Shown here piece by piece: positions 35,150-43,167 of a stretch of 43,167 nt of DNA (the first letter of the stretch is position 1; each line of letters opens with the position of its first letter). Source of the DNA: Methylococcales bacterium (GTDB lineage: Bacteria; Pseudomonadota; Gammaproteobacteria; Methylococcales; Methylomonadaceae); NCBI GenBank assembly GCA_028714175.1, contig JAQTMV010000013.1, positions 1 through 43,167 of the forward strand, in the 5' to 3' direction. Position numbers and translations under genes: made by a program. The notes below the pieces were generated by a model. The model had not been told where the DNA came from, made no database searches, and was given only the letters and a program-made list of their open reading frames with translations.

Positions 35150-35260
35150 CTACGCGCTGGATGTGCGATTGCAAGACTTGACCCAGCAGTTGTTTGTGTG
35201 GCTGGGTGCGTGATTGCAAAGCCTGACTCTGTTGTTTCGTTGCTTAGCCCAACCTGCGCG

Positions 35261-35485
35261 TTACACCGCTGCTACAAATTCGGCTACCGTCAAGCCCGCC
35301 GCGCGAATGAGGCTTCGTAGCGTACCTTTTGCGACTTCCCGGTGATCGGGTATTGACAACGTGACAATTTCTCCTGCTTTGATCATGACAATGTGGCTTC
35401 CACTCTGCCGCGCAACGTGCCATCCCAATGACTCGAATACATGGACAACCTCGCGTCAGCTGAGAACGGGAAGCGAAAACGGCAT
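35261..35485 (-). pseudogene. hicA: HicA toxin pseudogene (nonsense codon 10)
   Basis: The minus frame reads MPFSLPVLS, TGA (35456-35458), REVVHVFESLGWHVARQSGS, HIVMIKAGEIVTLSIPDHRE and VAKGTLRSLIRAAGLTVAEF, ending at 35261. Apart from the stop this is a full-length HicA of 74 residues with the catalytic His (SGSHIV). The family has LSGREVV here, so a Gly codon probably became TGA. Its ATG overlaps the hicB stop by one base (TAATG). Product activity would require stop read-through. Confidence 0.88.
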
Positions 35486-35691
35486 TATACAGCCACCTCG
35501 ACTTGCCGGGTTTCGATAGTCAAAGGCAACCCGCGTTCCGCGCGCACCTGAAGGCACTGATAAATTGCATCCCGGATGTTTTCTAATGCCTCATCCTTAG
35601 TCTGACCTTGACTAACGCAACCGGGGATGGACGGACATTCGACGACCCAGATGCCATCCCTGTCACGGTCGATTATCACGCTGAATCTCAT
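35485..35691 (-). CDS. hicB: HicB antitoxin
   Basis: This 68-residue HicB starts at the internal ATG at 35691 (MRFSVIIDRDRDGIWVVECP). An upstream in-frame start at 35784 would add 31 residues with no family match. SIPGCVSQGQTKDEALENIR and DAIYQCLQVRAERGLP are typical of HicB proteins. The gene is intact and precedes the stop-bearing hicA, overlapping it by one base. It keeps the antitoxin half of a module whose toxin is dead. Confidence 0.9.
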   Translation of the reverse strand: MRFSVIIDRDRDGIWVVECPSIPGCVSQGQTKDEALENIRDAIYQCLQVRAERGLPLTIETRQVEVAV

Positions 35692-35862
35692 ATGATTTCT
35701 CCAAGTTTTCTCTTTTTGACAATAAAGGTAGGGTTCCCGGTAGCTTAAGGTAAAACTAATCGGGCGCGACACACGAAAGCTCAAAAATGAGAAATGGCCT
35801 CATTACCGCGCTCCGGTTGAGTGCAATGTCAGGCATTTAATTTTACTCCGACCCCAATTATT

Positions 35863-36765
35863 TTAATCTGCATCATTTCCATCTTTGTAATCCTGCAAAG
35901 GCCAGCCTTTGCTGGGGACATATTTTCCATTAATAATTTTGAATTTGACGAACTTGGATTTTCTAAACATATCCAAATATTCTATTCCGCCCCACACACA
36001 AAAGCCCATAAGGCCATCTTTCATTTTTTGAAGATCGTCAGCATTCAAAGACAAAGTAATAGGTTTTATATGCATGCTAGTACCAGAGCCGATGATAGAA
36101 CGTGAATCCCTTTCTTTTGTAATGTCCTCGGTTAGGTTATGGGATATAAAATGCTGGATGTCAGCAAATTGCAATATACACCATACACTTACAGAATAAG
36201 CAGGGGTTTGCCCGGTGTTTTTTATAACAATATTAATATCGATATTGTTCACGCTTCCGCTTTCTTTGAGGGTAATAAACCCGCCTTCTATTCCAAGATA
36301 AGCCCTCAATTGCCGTTCGGCAGTTTCCTCGGCGGACTCGCGCAGCCCGGTAGTGGCAGTCCACAAACGATACGTGAAGAGAACGAGCAATCCATTAAAA
36401 ATGGAGAGTAGCCATTCCGTAGGATTATCGAGAAAAGTATCGTACCAATTATGCTTCTCGTATCCATCGGATTTGGGTTCTTGATTTTTTGGCTTGGGGA
36501 TAGGCTCCGTAAGTTTGGGCGGAAGCTCTTGGTGAGAAGAGTCGTTTTTTATGGCCTTTTCTGCTGTGCCTTTGGCTGGATTATCGTTTTGTTGCTTGCC
36601 GCCTTCTTGAATGGTCGTTTGTGATAGCGCGTTCGCAGCCCACGCCAGAGAAAAACAAATTAAGAAAGCTCTTAATATGCTCTTATTGCTGCGCCGACTA
36701 TGTGAAGTGGCAATGAGTTTCATGATCTCTAACAAATGATTATAAAGTTTCCGCATATTTACCAT
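35863..36765 (-). CDS. Single-pass membrane protein of unknown function
   Basis: This protein of up to 300 residues has a hydrophobic signal-like segment (ILRAFLICFSLAWAANALSQ, residues about 29-48) and a long Lys/Pro/Glu-rich linker. A second hydrophobic stretch (WLLSIFNGLLVLFTYRLW) is followed by ESAEETAERQLRAYLGIEGG and a C-terminal beta-rich domain (NIDINIVIKNTGQTPAYSVS). The TM-plus-RAYLGI layout is common among uncharacterised proteins of accessory regions. The start is uncertain: ATG at 36765, 36756 or 36723. It lies just upstream of the toxin-antitoxin region on the same strand. Confidence 0.65.
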   Translation of the reverse strand: MVNMRKLYNHLLEIMKLIATSHSRRSNKSILRAFLICFSLAWAANALSQTTIQEGGKQQNDNPAKGTAEKAIKNDSSHQELPPKLTEPIPKPKNQEPKSDGYEKHNWYDTFLDNPTEWLLSIFNGLLVLFTYRLWTATTGLRESAEETAERQLRAYLGIEGGFITLKESGSVNNIDINIVIKNTGQTPAYSVSVWCILQFADIQHFISHNLTEDITKERDSRSIIGSGTSMHIKPITLSLNADDLQKMKDGLMGFCVWGGIEYLDMFRKSKFVKFKIINGKYVPSKGWPLQDYKDGNDAD

Positions 36766-36970
36766 TTTTAAGGCCTTAATAACAATAAAATTGTAATTTT
36801 ACCCCGATTTTTTGACTGTATATCATCCTAAAACAACTTGATAGATTTTCCGTAGATCATGACATGGTGGCTATTTCACCCGATTATTTGACCCTCTGTT
36901 TTAAAATTAAAGGCTTGGTCACTTATATAGATATCTACGCCCTGAGGAAGAGGGAATTCTTAGAAGTCTC

Positions 36971-37534
36971 CTAAACAATCCCCAAAACTTCCGGCAAAAA
37001 AAACTCACTGACCAGTAGTTGCTTGTGGGCAATGGCGTAGACGGTTCTTCTGCCCCATATCGGCTGGTCAATAGCGGCTTCAGCAAGCGCCGGCTGTGTC
37101 CATGTGGAGGGATTAATCAAGGTAATATCCATAGTCATGCGTTCCAGATTGGGATAGGAAAAAATTATTTCACCCAGCGGACGATTGCCCAGGTGGGACA
37201 AGTTATTTTTCGCTGCCTTGATGGTTGCTGCCGGAATAATGGTTCTTGCCAGAATCAGCAGCTTGCCGTCGGCATAAAGCAATACCTCGCGAATCAAGCT
37301 GTACTGGTATTCTGGTAGTTTGAGCAAACGCCGTTCAGTTAAAAAAGGCTTATGCCAGCGCTGAAGCAGGATTTTAACCGCAATGGCATCGCCATAGTAA
37401 CTGCGCAAACGCTGAGTTAGCGAACCTGATTCATAAGTCCATGATTGGACGTTGTCAGGCAGTTTATGACGTAGCCCTTGATGATTTTCCAGCCATAACG
37501 GTTCGCTGTTAAATAAAAAGCTGTTGTTGGTCAA
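36971..37534 (-). CDS. ubiC: Chorismate lyase
   Basis: This 187-residue UbiC-type chorismate pyruvate-lyase makes 4-hydroxybenzoate, the first committed precursor of ubiquinone. It has LRSYYGDAIAVKILLQRWHK, LIREVLLYADGKLLILARTI with the substrate-contacting Arg, RPLGEIIF, and the end IWGRRTVYAIAHKQLLVSEF followed by FLPEV. The start is TTG at 37534. A GAGG lies within the last codons of recG, whose stop is only 6 bases upstream, so the two are co-translated. Confidence 0.9.
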   Translation of the reverse strand: MTNNSFLFNSEPLWLENHQGLRHKLPDNVQSWTYESGSLTQRLRSYYGDAIAVKILLQRWHKPFLTERRLLKLPEYQYSLIREVLLYADGKLLILARTIIPAATIKAAKNNLSHLGNRPLGEIIFSYPNLERMTMDITLINPSTWTQPALAEAAIDQPIWGRRTVYAIAHKQLLVSEFFLPEVLGIV

Positions 37535-37540
37535 ATTGAA

Positions 37541-39622
37541 CTAAACCTCGGAATATTCGGTGGCTGTGCCCAGCCAACGGTCACACAAAGGCTGTATGGC
37601 GTCGGGCGATTCGATGAAAAATTGATCGCCTGTCTGCTGGATTTTATCCAGCAAATCGGCATCTCTGGCTAAATCGGCAATCCGAAAGTGCATCTGTCCG
37701 GTCTGGCGGGTACCCATCACCTCGCCGGGGCCGCGTAATTGCAGGTCTTTTTCGGCAATGACAAAGCCGTCATTACTGTCTCTTAAAATACCCAGACGCT
37801 GACGGGCGATGTCCGACAATGGCGATTGATACATCAGCAAGCAGTAACTGTCGCTCTCCCCTCGTCCGACCCGCCCGCGTAATTGATGCAACTGGGAAAG
37901 TCCCAGCCGTTCCGGGTTTTCGATAATCATTAAACCCGCATTAGGCACATCGACACCGACTTCAATCACTGTGGTGGCGACCAGCAAATCAATCTGATGA
38001 TTTTTAAACGCCTGCATGACGGTATCCTTGTCAGTGCTTTTGAGGCGCCCGTGAATCAGGGCAACACGCACATTTGGCAAGGCCTGTGCTAAAATTTCGG
38101 CGGTTTTTTCCGCGGCTTCGCATTGCAAGACTTCCGACTCTTCAATCAGTGTACAGACCCAATAAACCTGTCTTTTTTTGCCTACCCAATTGTTAATTCT
38201 GTCGATAACTTCAGCGCGGCGCTCGGCGGGAATCACGCTGGTTACAATGGGTTTTCTGCCGGGCGGCAGTTCATCAATAATGGATATATCCAGATCAGAA
38301 TATTGCAGCATTGCCAGAGTACGCGGAATTGGCGTGGCGGTCATGACCAATTGATGCGGTCTGATACCTGCCTGTTGACCTTTTTCTCTCAGCGCCAGTC
38401 GTTGATGCACGCCGAAACGGTGTTGTTCATCAATAATAATCAGGCCGAGGCGATGAAACAGCACACCCTCCTGAAATAAGGCGTGAGTACCGATAATAAT
38501 ACCCGCAGAGCCATCCTCCAGGTCTTGTAAAACAGCTTTGCGGACATTGCCTTTCAGTTGTCCGGTCAAAAACACTACTTGCGTCTGAAAATCTTCAAAC
38601 CAAGTGCTGAAATTGCGTTTGTGCTGTTCCGCCAACAATTCTGTCGGTGCCATTATTGCAACCTGATAACCGGCCGTTAACGCCAGTAATGCCGCATAGG
38701 CAGAAACAATGGTTTTACCCGAGCCGACATCGCCCTGAACCAGTCGCATCATCGGATGCTGTTGGCGGCAGTCTGCTTCAATTTCTGTGATGACGCGTTG
38801 CTGCGCGCCCGTCAGTTTGAAGGGCAAGGCGCGCAGAAACCGCTCTGCGGCGGTTTTATCACCGGTGAATGCGGGTGCTTGCCAGACTTTGGCCTTGTTT
38901 CTGGTTTTTCGCAAAGTCAGATGATGAGCCAGTAATTCTTCAAACGCCAACCGTTTTAGCGCGGGTACGCTGCCGTTTTGTAACGCCTCCATCGAAACCG
39001 ATTCATCGGGTGCGTGCAGCGTTTGTAGCGCCTCCGCCAAAGAGGGGTAATGGTATTGCTTTAAAATCGACTCGGGAATCCAGTCTACTAATAACCGGGG
39101 TTCACTGTTGCAGAGACCTAACGCGTGTTTTACCGCTTTTCTTATCGTGCTTTGGCTGAGACCTTCCGTTAGCGGATAAACCGGGGTTAAACGGGTTTCT
39201 GTAACATAGGCATCCGGATTTGAAATAACCTGATAGTCAGGATGAACCATTTCCAGTCCGGCAAAACCGTGCCGCACTTCGGCAAAACAGCTGATTAATG
39301 TCCCCGGCTTCAGTATATTGTGCTGGCTGGCGCTGAAATGAAAAAACTTTAACGAGATAAAACCGGTGTCATCGCTGATTCTGCAAATCAGACTTTTGCG
39401 ACCCCTGGGTAAAATATCAATGAATTCGACTCTGCCGCAGATTAGCGCTGTCATGCCCACCGTCAGTGAGCCGATAGCATAGATCCGGGTCCGGTCTTCA
39501 TAGCGGTGAGGCAAATGAAAAATAAGATCCTGAATAACACGGATGCCAAGCTTTTCCAAACGATTTACCGTTTGAGGGCCTATTCCCGTCAATTTTGCGA
39601 CCGGTTGATTAAGGTAATTCAC
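37541..39622 (-). CDS. recG: ATP-dependent DNA helicase RecG
   Basis: This branched-DNA helicase reverses stalled forks and processes D-loops. From the GTG at 39622 it has 693 residues, the same as E. coli RecG; a GTG at 39682 would overlap the upstream gene. It has an N-terminal wedge/OB domain (LTGIGPQTVNRLEKLGIRV, HLPHRYEDRT), Walker A QGDVGSGKTIVSA, the DEQH box IIDEQHRFGVHQRL, TATPIPRTLAM and motif VI QLRGRVGRG, followed by the TRG-type C-terminus. It is the middle gene of ridA-recG-ubiC. Confidence 0.96.
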   Translation of the reverse strand: MNYLNQPVAKLTGIGPQTVNRLEKLGIRVIQDLIFHLPHRYEDRTRIYAIGSLTVGMTALICGRVEFIDILPRGRKSLICRISDDTGFISLKFFHFSASQHNILKPGTLISCFAEVRHGFAGLEMVHPDYQVISNPDAYVTETRLTPVYPLTEGLSQSTIRKAVKHALGLCNSEPRLLVDWIPESILKQYHYPSLAEALQTLHAPDESVSMEALQNGSVPALKRLAFEELLAHHLTLRKTRNKAKVWQAPAFTGDKTAAERFLRALPFKLTGAQQRVITEIEADCRQQHPMMRLVQGDVGSGKTIVSAYAALLALTAGYQVAIMAPTELLAEQHKRNFSTWFEDFQTQVVFLTGQLKGNVRKAVLQDLEDGSAGIIIGTHALFQEGVLFHRLGLIIIDEQHRFGVHQRLALREKGQQAGIRPHQLVMTATPIPRTLAMLQYSDLDISIIDELPPGRKPIVTSVIPAERRAEVIDRINNWVGKKRQVYWVCTLIEESEVLQCEAAEKTAEILAQALPNVRVALIHGRLKSTDKDTVMQAFKNHQIDLLVATTVIEVGVDVPNAGLMIIENPERLGLSQLHQLRGRVGRGESDSYCLLMYQSPLSDIARQRLGILRDSNDGFVIAEKDLQLRGPGEVMGTRQTGQMHFRIADLARDADLLDKIQQTGDQFFIESPDAIQPLCDRWLGTATEYSEV

Positions 39623-39648
39623 TCTCTGCAGGCTGAAAATTTTAAGGG

Positions 39649-40053
39649 TTAAGAAGCCGGATATTCCTGCGGCTTCAGACACATAATTGCATCCATTTCC
39701 ACGTCGGCGGCTTTAGGCAAAGCGGCAACGCCAATAGCTGCGCGCGCGGGGTAAGGCGCTTGAAAATAAAGCCCCATGATTTCGTTGACTATGGGAAAGT
39801 GTGCTAAATCGGTTAGAAAAACATTCAATTTAACTATGTCGCCTAGGTCGCCGCCTGCAGTTTCTGCAACTGCTTTTAAGTTGTCAAATACCTGGGTAAT
39901 TTGAGCAGCAATATCACCTTCGATAATTGTCATGGTTTCAGGCACTAAAGGAATTTGTCCTGAAAGATAAACCGTGTGGCCGACTTTGACTGCTTGTGAA
40001 TAGGTCCCGATTGCCTGAGGCGCTTTGTTAGTCTGGATGATTTCTTTGGTCAT
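39649..40053 (-). CDS. ridA: RidA-family enamine/imine deaminase
   Basis: This 134-residue YjgF/RidA protein hydrolyses reactive enamine/imine intermediates such as 2-aminoacrylate released by PLP enzymes. It has [30 protein letters not shown], and the Arg-containing site [14 protein letters not shown] with EMDAIMCL at the end. The length is typical and the protein forms trimers in the family. It heads a ridA-recG-ubiC arrangement common in gammaproteobacteria. Confidence 0.94.
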   Translation of the reverse strand: MTKEIIQTNKAPQAIGTYSQAVKVGHTVYLSGQIPLVPETMTIIEGDIAAQITQVFDNLKAVAETAGGDLGDIVKLNVFLTDLAHFPIVNEIMGLYFQAPYPARAAIGVAALPKAADVEMDAIMCLKPQEYPAS

Positions 40054-40338
40054 TTTTGTTTGAGTGTAGTTTTTGTCTATGGGCTGCTGTTATTTATTAA
40101 TCAGTGTATTATATAGACTATTGTTAACGGTTAAAAAGACTTAAGCTGGCAAGTATCAAATTACTGGTATTTGCTTAAATCTGGAGGGGTCATTGCTATA
40201 GCAATGGGCAGTAAAGAACGTGGCTTTACATTAATCTGATAAAGTAGAATTAACCTATATATTAACTTAAAAACTGCAATTGCTTTTTTCAGGATTAACA
40301 ACGATGCACATTCGCTTCAATCAAAGCAGGAGTTATCT
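40054..40338. other. Intergenic region with solo MITE end
   Basis: These 285 bases between divergent ridA and icd contain a perfect ATTGCTATAGCAAT palindrome (40194-40207). A 19-base sequence (40231-40249) equals the right end of the 26584-26812 element with one mismatch. AGGAG at 40328-40332 is the icd ribosome binding site. The icd promoter presumably lies here. Confidence 0.6.
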
Positions 40339-41631
40339 ATGACCAGTCTCACCCCACCCTCAAACGGCAGCCCCATCACGATGCAGAACGGAAAACTCAT
40401 CCTACCAGATAACCCTGTCATCCCGTATATTGAAGGGGACGGAACCGGGCCGGATATATGGCGGGCCACTGTTCGAGTTTTGGATGCTGCTGTTGCAAGC
40501 GCCTACTCCGGGCAAAGAAAAATCCACTGGCTGGAAGTTTATGCCGGGGGAAAGGCCAATCGGCTATTAAATACCTGGCTCCCGGATGAAACAGTTGCTG
40601 CCTGCAGGGACTATCTGGTATCCATTAAAGGCCCGTTGACCACGCCAATAGGCGGCGGTATCCGGTCTTTAAATGTGGCGTTGCGGCAATTGCTGGATAT
40701 GTATGTTTGTCTGCGTCCGGTCAGATGGTTTCAAGGCGTCCCTTCACCGGTAAAAAACCCTGGCGCCGTTGATATGGTTATTTTCAGGGAAAATACTGAA
40801 GATATTTATGCCGGTGTGGAATTCGAGCAAGGCAGCGACGACAACAAACTGTTCATGCGCCTATTGCAGGAAAACTTCCCCGCACAGTTCAGTAAAATTC
40901 GTTTTCCGGAAACATCGGGTATTGGTATCAAACCTGTTTCACAAGAAGGGACGGAACGTCTGATACGTTCTGCGATCGACTATTGCCTGACCAATAAACG
41001 CAAAAGCCTGACGATTGTCCATAAGGGCAACATTATGAAATTTACCGAAGGGGCATTTCGTAATTGGGCTTATGCCGTGGCCGAACGTGAATATGCCGGA
41101 CAAACCTATACCTGGGGGCAATGGGAAAAAACCCGTGCGCAATCAGGTGAAGCCGCAGCGAATAAAGAACAGGCAGACGCTTTGGCAAGTGGCCGCATTT
41201 TAATTAAAGATGCCATCGCTGATATTGCCTTGCAACAGGTTTTAACCCGGCCTGAAGATTTTGATGTGATCGCCACATTGAATCTGAATGGCGATTATTT
41301 ATCCGATGCCCTGGCCGCGCAAGTCGGCGGTATTGGTATTGCTCCAGGAGGTAACATCAATTATCAATCCGGCACGGCTGTTTTTGAGGCCACTCACGGC
41401 ACGGCGCCCAAATACGCCGACCTGGATAAAGTCAATCCCGGTTCATTAATATTATCGGGTGAAATGATGTTGCGTTACATGGGCTGGTTTGAGGCGGCTG
41501 ATGCCATCATTCGCGCGATGGATGGCGCTATCGCCAGCAAACGTGTAACCTACGATTTTGCACGATTGATGGATAACGCAATAGAAGTCAAGTGCAGCGA
41601 ATTTGCCGATGTGTTGATTGAGAGCTTATAG
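40339..41631 (+). CDS. icd: Isocitrate dehydrogenase [NADP]
   Basis: This 430-residue prokaryotic NADP-isocitrate dehydrogenase converts isocitrate to 2-oxoglutarate and CO2 in the TCA cycle. It shows [15 protein letters not shown], the substrate Ser loop [13 protein letters not shown] (target of AceK in enterics), [27 protein letters not shown] and [35 protein letters not shown] carries the Lys-Tyr pair that marks NADP preference. The ATG follows AGGAG at a good distance. Confidence 0.97.
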   Translation: MTSLTPPSNGSPITMQNGKLILPDNPVIPYIEGDGTGPDIWRATVRVLDAAVASAYSGQRKIHWLEVYAGGKANRLLNTWLPDETVAACRDYLVSIKGPLTTPIGGGIRSLNVALRQLLDMYVCLRPVRWFQGVPSPVKNPGAVDMVIFRENTEDIYAGVEFEQGSDDNKLFMRLLQENFPAQFSKIRFPETSGIGIKPVSQEGTERLIRSAIDYCLTNKRKSLTIVHKGNIMKFTEGAFRNWAYAVAEREYAGQTYTWGQWEKTRAQSGEAAANKEQADALASGRILIKDAIADIALQQVLTRPEDFDVIATLNLNGDYLSDALAAQVGGIGIAPGGNINYQSGTAVFEATHGTAPKYADLDKVNPGSLILSGEMMLRYMGWFEAADAIIRAMDGAIASKRVTYDFARLMDNAIEVKCSEFADVLIESL

Positions 41632-41939
41632 AACGGCTGGGCGGAGCTCTCCTTAAAGAAGCTGCCGCCTCGCAGATTCTGTCATAAACAGATAGCCGGG
41701 AGTCTTTTAGCGCCCCACTCACCACGCAAAGCGCGAAGTTTTATGTTTTTCTTCATGATCGCCGTGTCCCTAGCGAATGAAGAACAATGTTTTTTCATTT
41801 TGTTAAAAGACTTTTGATTGATTATTTAGGCTTTATGATAGGATTGATGTCCCCTCCTCGCAGATTAAAATAGCATGATTCTAGTGTAATCAAGATGCAG
41901 GTTGCGCATCTCTTATGAAAAAAATGGCCCGGAATCGAA
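41632..41939. other. No gene seen
   Basis: This is about 300 bases after icd. Part of it resembles generic dispersed intergenic sequence (CACCACGCAAAGCGCGAAG). There is no convincing open frame or strong terminator. Confidence 0.4.
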
Positions 41940-42575
41940 GTGACGAATACAAACTCAAAAATTGCAGTAGTGATACCCAGCTACAAGGTCCGCAATCACA
42001 TTCTCGGCGTAATCAGTCAGATTGGACGGATTTATGATATCGATGACTGCTGCCCGGACGGCTCGGGGGATTTTGTTGAAAGCAACTACAGGGACGAGCG
42101 CGTCTGGGTAATCCGAAATCCCGAAAATCAAAGCGTTGGCGGCACGGTAATGTCGGGCTACCAGGCCGCAATTGCCGGCGGAAGGGACATTATTGTCAAG
42201 GTTGACGGTTACGGTCAGATGGACCCAAGGCTGATTCCTGATTTTGTAGCACTGATTCTAGATGGCGAGGCCGACTACACCAAAGGCAATCACTTTTTCG
42301 ATCTTGAAGAAATTCATGCCATGCCAAAGGTGCGCATAGTTGGCAACGCCGCACTGACGTTTATGACCAAGCTTTCGCCGGCTATTGGGATTTATTTGAC
42401 CCCACCAATGGCAACACAGCGACCCACAGGGATGTCGCACGGGCACCTTCCGTTCAAGAAAATAAGCCGCCGCAACTTTTTGGAAACAGACATGCTGATT
42501 CGGCTTAACACGCTGCGCGCTGTCGTCGTCGATTTTCTCTTCTCACAGGGCAATGGCTGGACCTCCACCAGCTAG
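41940..42575 (+). pseudogene. Family 2 glycosyltransferase, decayed
   Basis: The frame has the GT2 core of a dolichyl-phosphate-mannose-synthase-like enzyme: IAVVIPSYKVRNHILGVI, DDCCPDGSGDFVE, NPENQSVGGTVMSGYQAA, IIVKVDGYGQMDP. Then the reading is wrong between about 42380 and 42450. The correct sequence there, GYWDLFDPTNGNTATH, lies in another frame. The first frame returns as LPFKKISRRNFLETDMLIRL. After LRAVVVDF the family sequence ends abruptly, and a few residues seem missing before DDCC. Two compensating indels plus a lost C-terminus with its membrane helices mean it is not functional. Confidence 0.75.
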
Positions 42576-42628
42576 CTGACTACCATGCCAGTGGCACCGC
42601 TATCGCTCGCACAATCTAACCTTATTCG

Positions 42629-43021
42629 TTAGAGCACACGTAGACCGTTATACACAGCGTAAGCGAGATTAGCAAATGCCAATCCGATTAAAGTATAGAT
42701 GGTCACCTGCATTCCCAGCACGCGGTAACGAAGACTTCTGGTCAGTAAGCCCCTTGCATGCAAGATACGGCCGGCGAGCATAGCAATACCGCCGGAATGC
42801 ACAAGGGCTGTGTGAGCTCCGCTTAACTCAAGCAGCACGAGCAGGATAAGAGAAATAGGGACATATTCTGTTGCGTTTCCCTGGGCTCGGATCGCAATCT
42901 GAAGTTCTGGTTCGCCTCCATCTCCGAAACGCACTTTCTTTAACCGGCGCAATTTTATGACCCGAAGCGTTAACCAGACGATCAATAGCGCCAACATCGC
43001 AGCATACAAAGAACTGATCAC
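42629..43021 (-). CDS. MAPEG-family membrane protein
   Basis: This 130-residue protein with four hydrophobic helices fits the MAPEG family. It has MISSLYAAMLALLIVWLTLR, then ELQIAIRAQGNATEYVPISL with the family's R-x-x-GN-x-x-E motif, HARGLLTRSLRYRVLGM and a last helix. Bacterial MAPEG proteins are related to microsomal glutathione transferases, but the activity here is unknown. The GTG start at 43021 has a good GGGAGGA site. Confidence 0.85.
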   Translation of the reverse strand: MISSLYAAMLALLIVWLTLRVIKLRRLKKVRFGDGGEPELQIAIRAQGNATEYVPISLILLVLLELSGAHTALVHSGGIAMLAGRILHARGLLTRSLRYRVLGMQVTIYTLIGLAFANLAYAVYNGLRVL

Positions 43022-43045
43022 ATTTCCTCCCAGTGATGCACATCA

Positions 43046-43120
43046 AGGTAGGACAGCCAGTTGCCCGACTGCCCCCTCACAAATCCCGGCGTGCGGAATT
43101 ACCGCACCGGGCTTTTCAAC
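43046..43120 (-). ncRNA. Probable group II intron fragment
   Basis: On the minus strand a stem (GCCCGGTGCGG with CCGCACGCCGGG, loop TAATT) is followed by GATTTGTGAGGGGG and a short hairpin (CAGTCGGGCAACTGGCTG). This series is characteristic of the segment just before the reverse-transcriptase gene in bacterial group II introns. No reverse transcriptase follows: the MAPEG gene does. It is therefore a fragment, or the intron continues beyond the window on the other side. Confidence 0.45.
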
Positions 43121-43167
43121 GTTGTTCGCTTCGCACACAGCATATAGATACTTAGAAATCATGACAA

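Noticed and set aside
1-43167. All frameshifts as sequencing errors
   Set aside because: Several lesions are base-substitution stops (32809, 34941, 35456, 24866) or truncations, and no lesions were seen in the long housekeeping genes. Errors may still explain individual indels.

Overview
The window looks like a chromosomal segment of a gammaproteobacterium. The core genes are of gammaproteobacterial type (GshA, an E. coli-type PyrC, RidA-RecG-UbiC in a row, XerD, RecQ, NADP-isocitrate dehydrogenase). Base composition is moderate and dispersed palindromes are common. A methanotroph-like member of the Methylococcales is a reasonable guess, but no methane or C1 gene lies here, so the lineage is inference.

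Layout. (1) Positions 1-10.9 kb hold a minus-strand exopolysaccharide/capsule cluster in decay: two intact GT-B glycosyltransferases, an intact TupA-like ATP-grasp protein, and broken copies of a third glycosyltransferase, an epimerase, a clan-A (PslG-like) glycoside hydrolase and a Tat-exported CapA protein. Relics of at least three transposases lie among them. (2) 10.9-23.5 kb is mostly intact housekeeping and signalling: ppa, a DUF2797 zinc protein, a DUF3014 protein, an HPt-REC-PAS-GGDEF-EAL protein, an LpxA-type acyltransferase, xerD-ogt, a secreted protein of unknown function, gshA and recQ. (3) 23.9-26.4 kb is one large membrane/pentapeptide-repeat protein split by an in-frame TAA and by a frameshift at a run of nine A/T. 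A 229-bp MITE-like element with a foldable interior follows. (4) 26.8-32.4 kb carries a His-rich polytopic membrane protein, a HIT-BLUF gene pair, a PsiE relic, pyrC, an FmdB zinc ribbon and aspS, which is predicted to be non-discriminating. (5) 32.8-35.7 kb is a toxin-antitoxin graveyard. Four minus-strand HicBA modules or remnants and one ParD gene sit between repeated palindromes. Every toxin is stopped, frameshifted, truncated or missing, while four antitoxin genes keep open frames. (6) 35.9-41.6 kb holds a membrane protein of unknown function, then ubiC-recG-ridA and icd. (7) 41.9-43.2 kb holds a decayed family 2 glycosyltransferase, a MAPEG-family protein and a probable group II intron fragment.

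How it fits together. Core genes read without lesions, while accessory genes carry many. The lesions include base-substitution stop codons, so they are not only homopolymer miscalls. The most unusual content is the set of antitoxins without working toxins and their repeated spacers, the split pentapeptide gene with 30-bp tandem repeats, and the MITE with a cloverleaf-like interior. No tRNA, rRNA or CRISPR array was seen.
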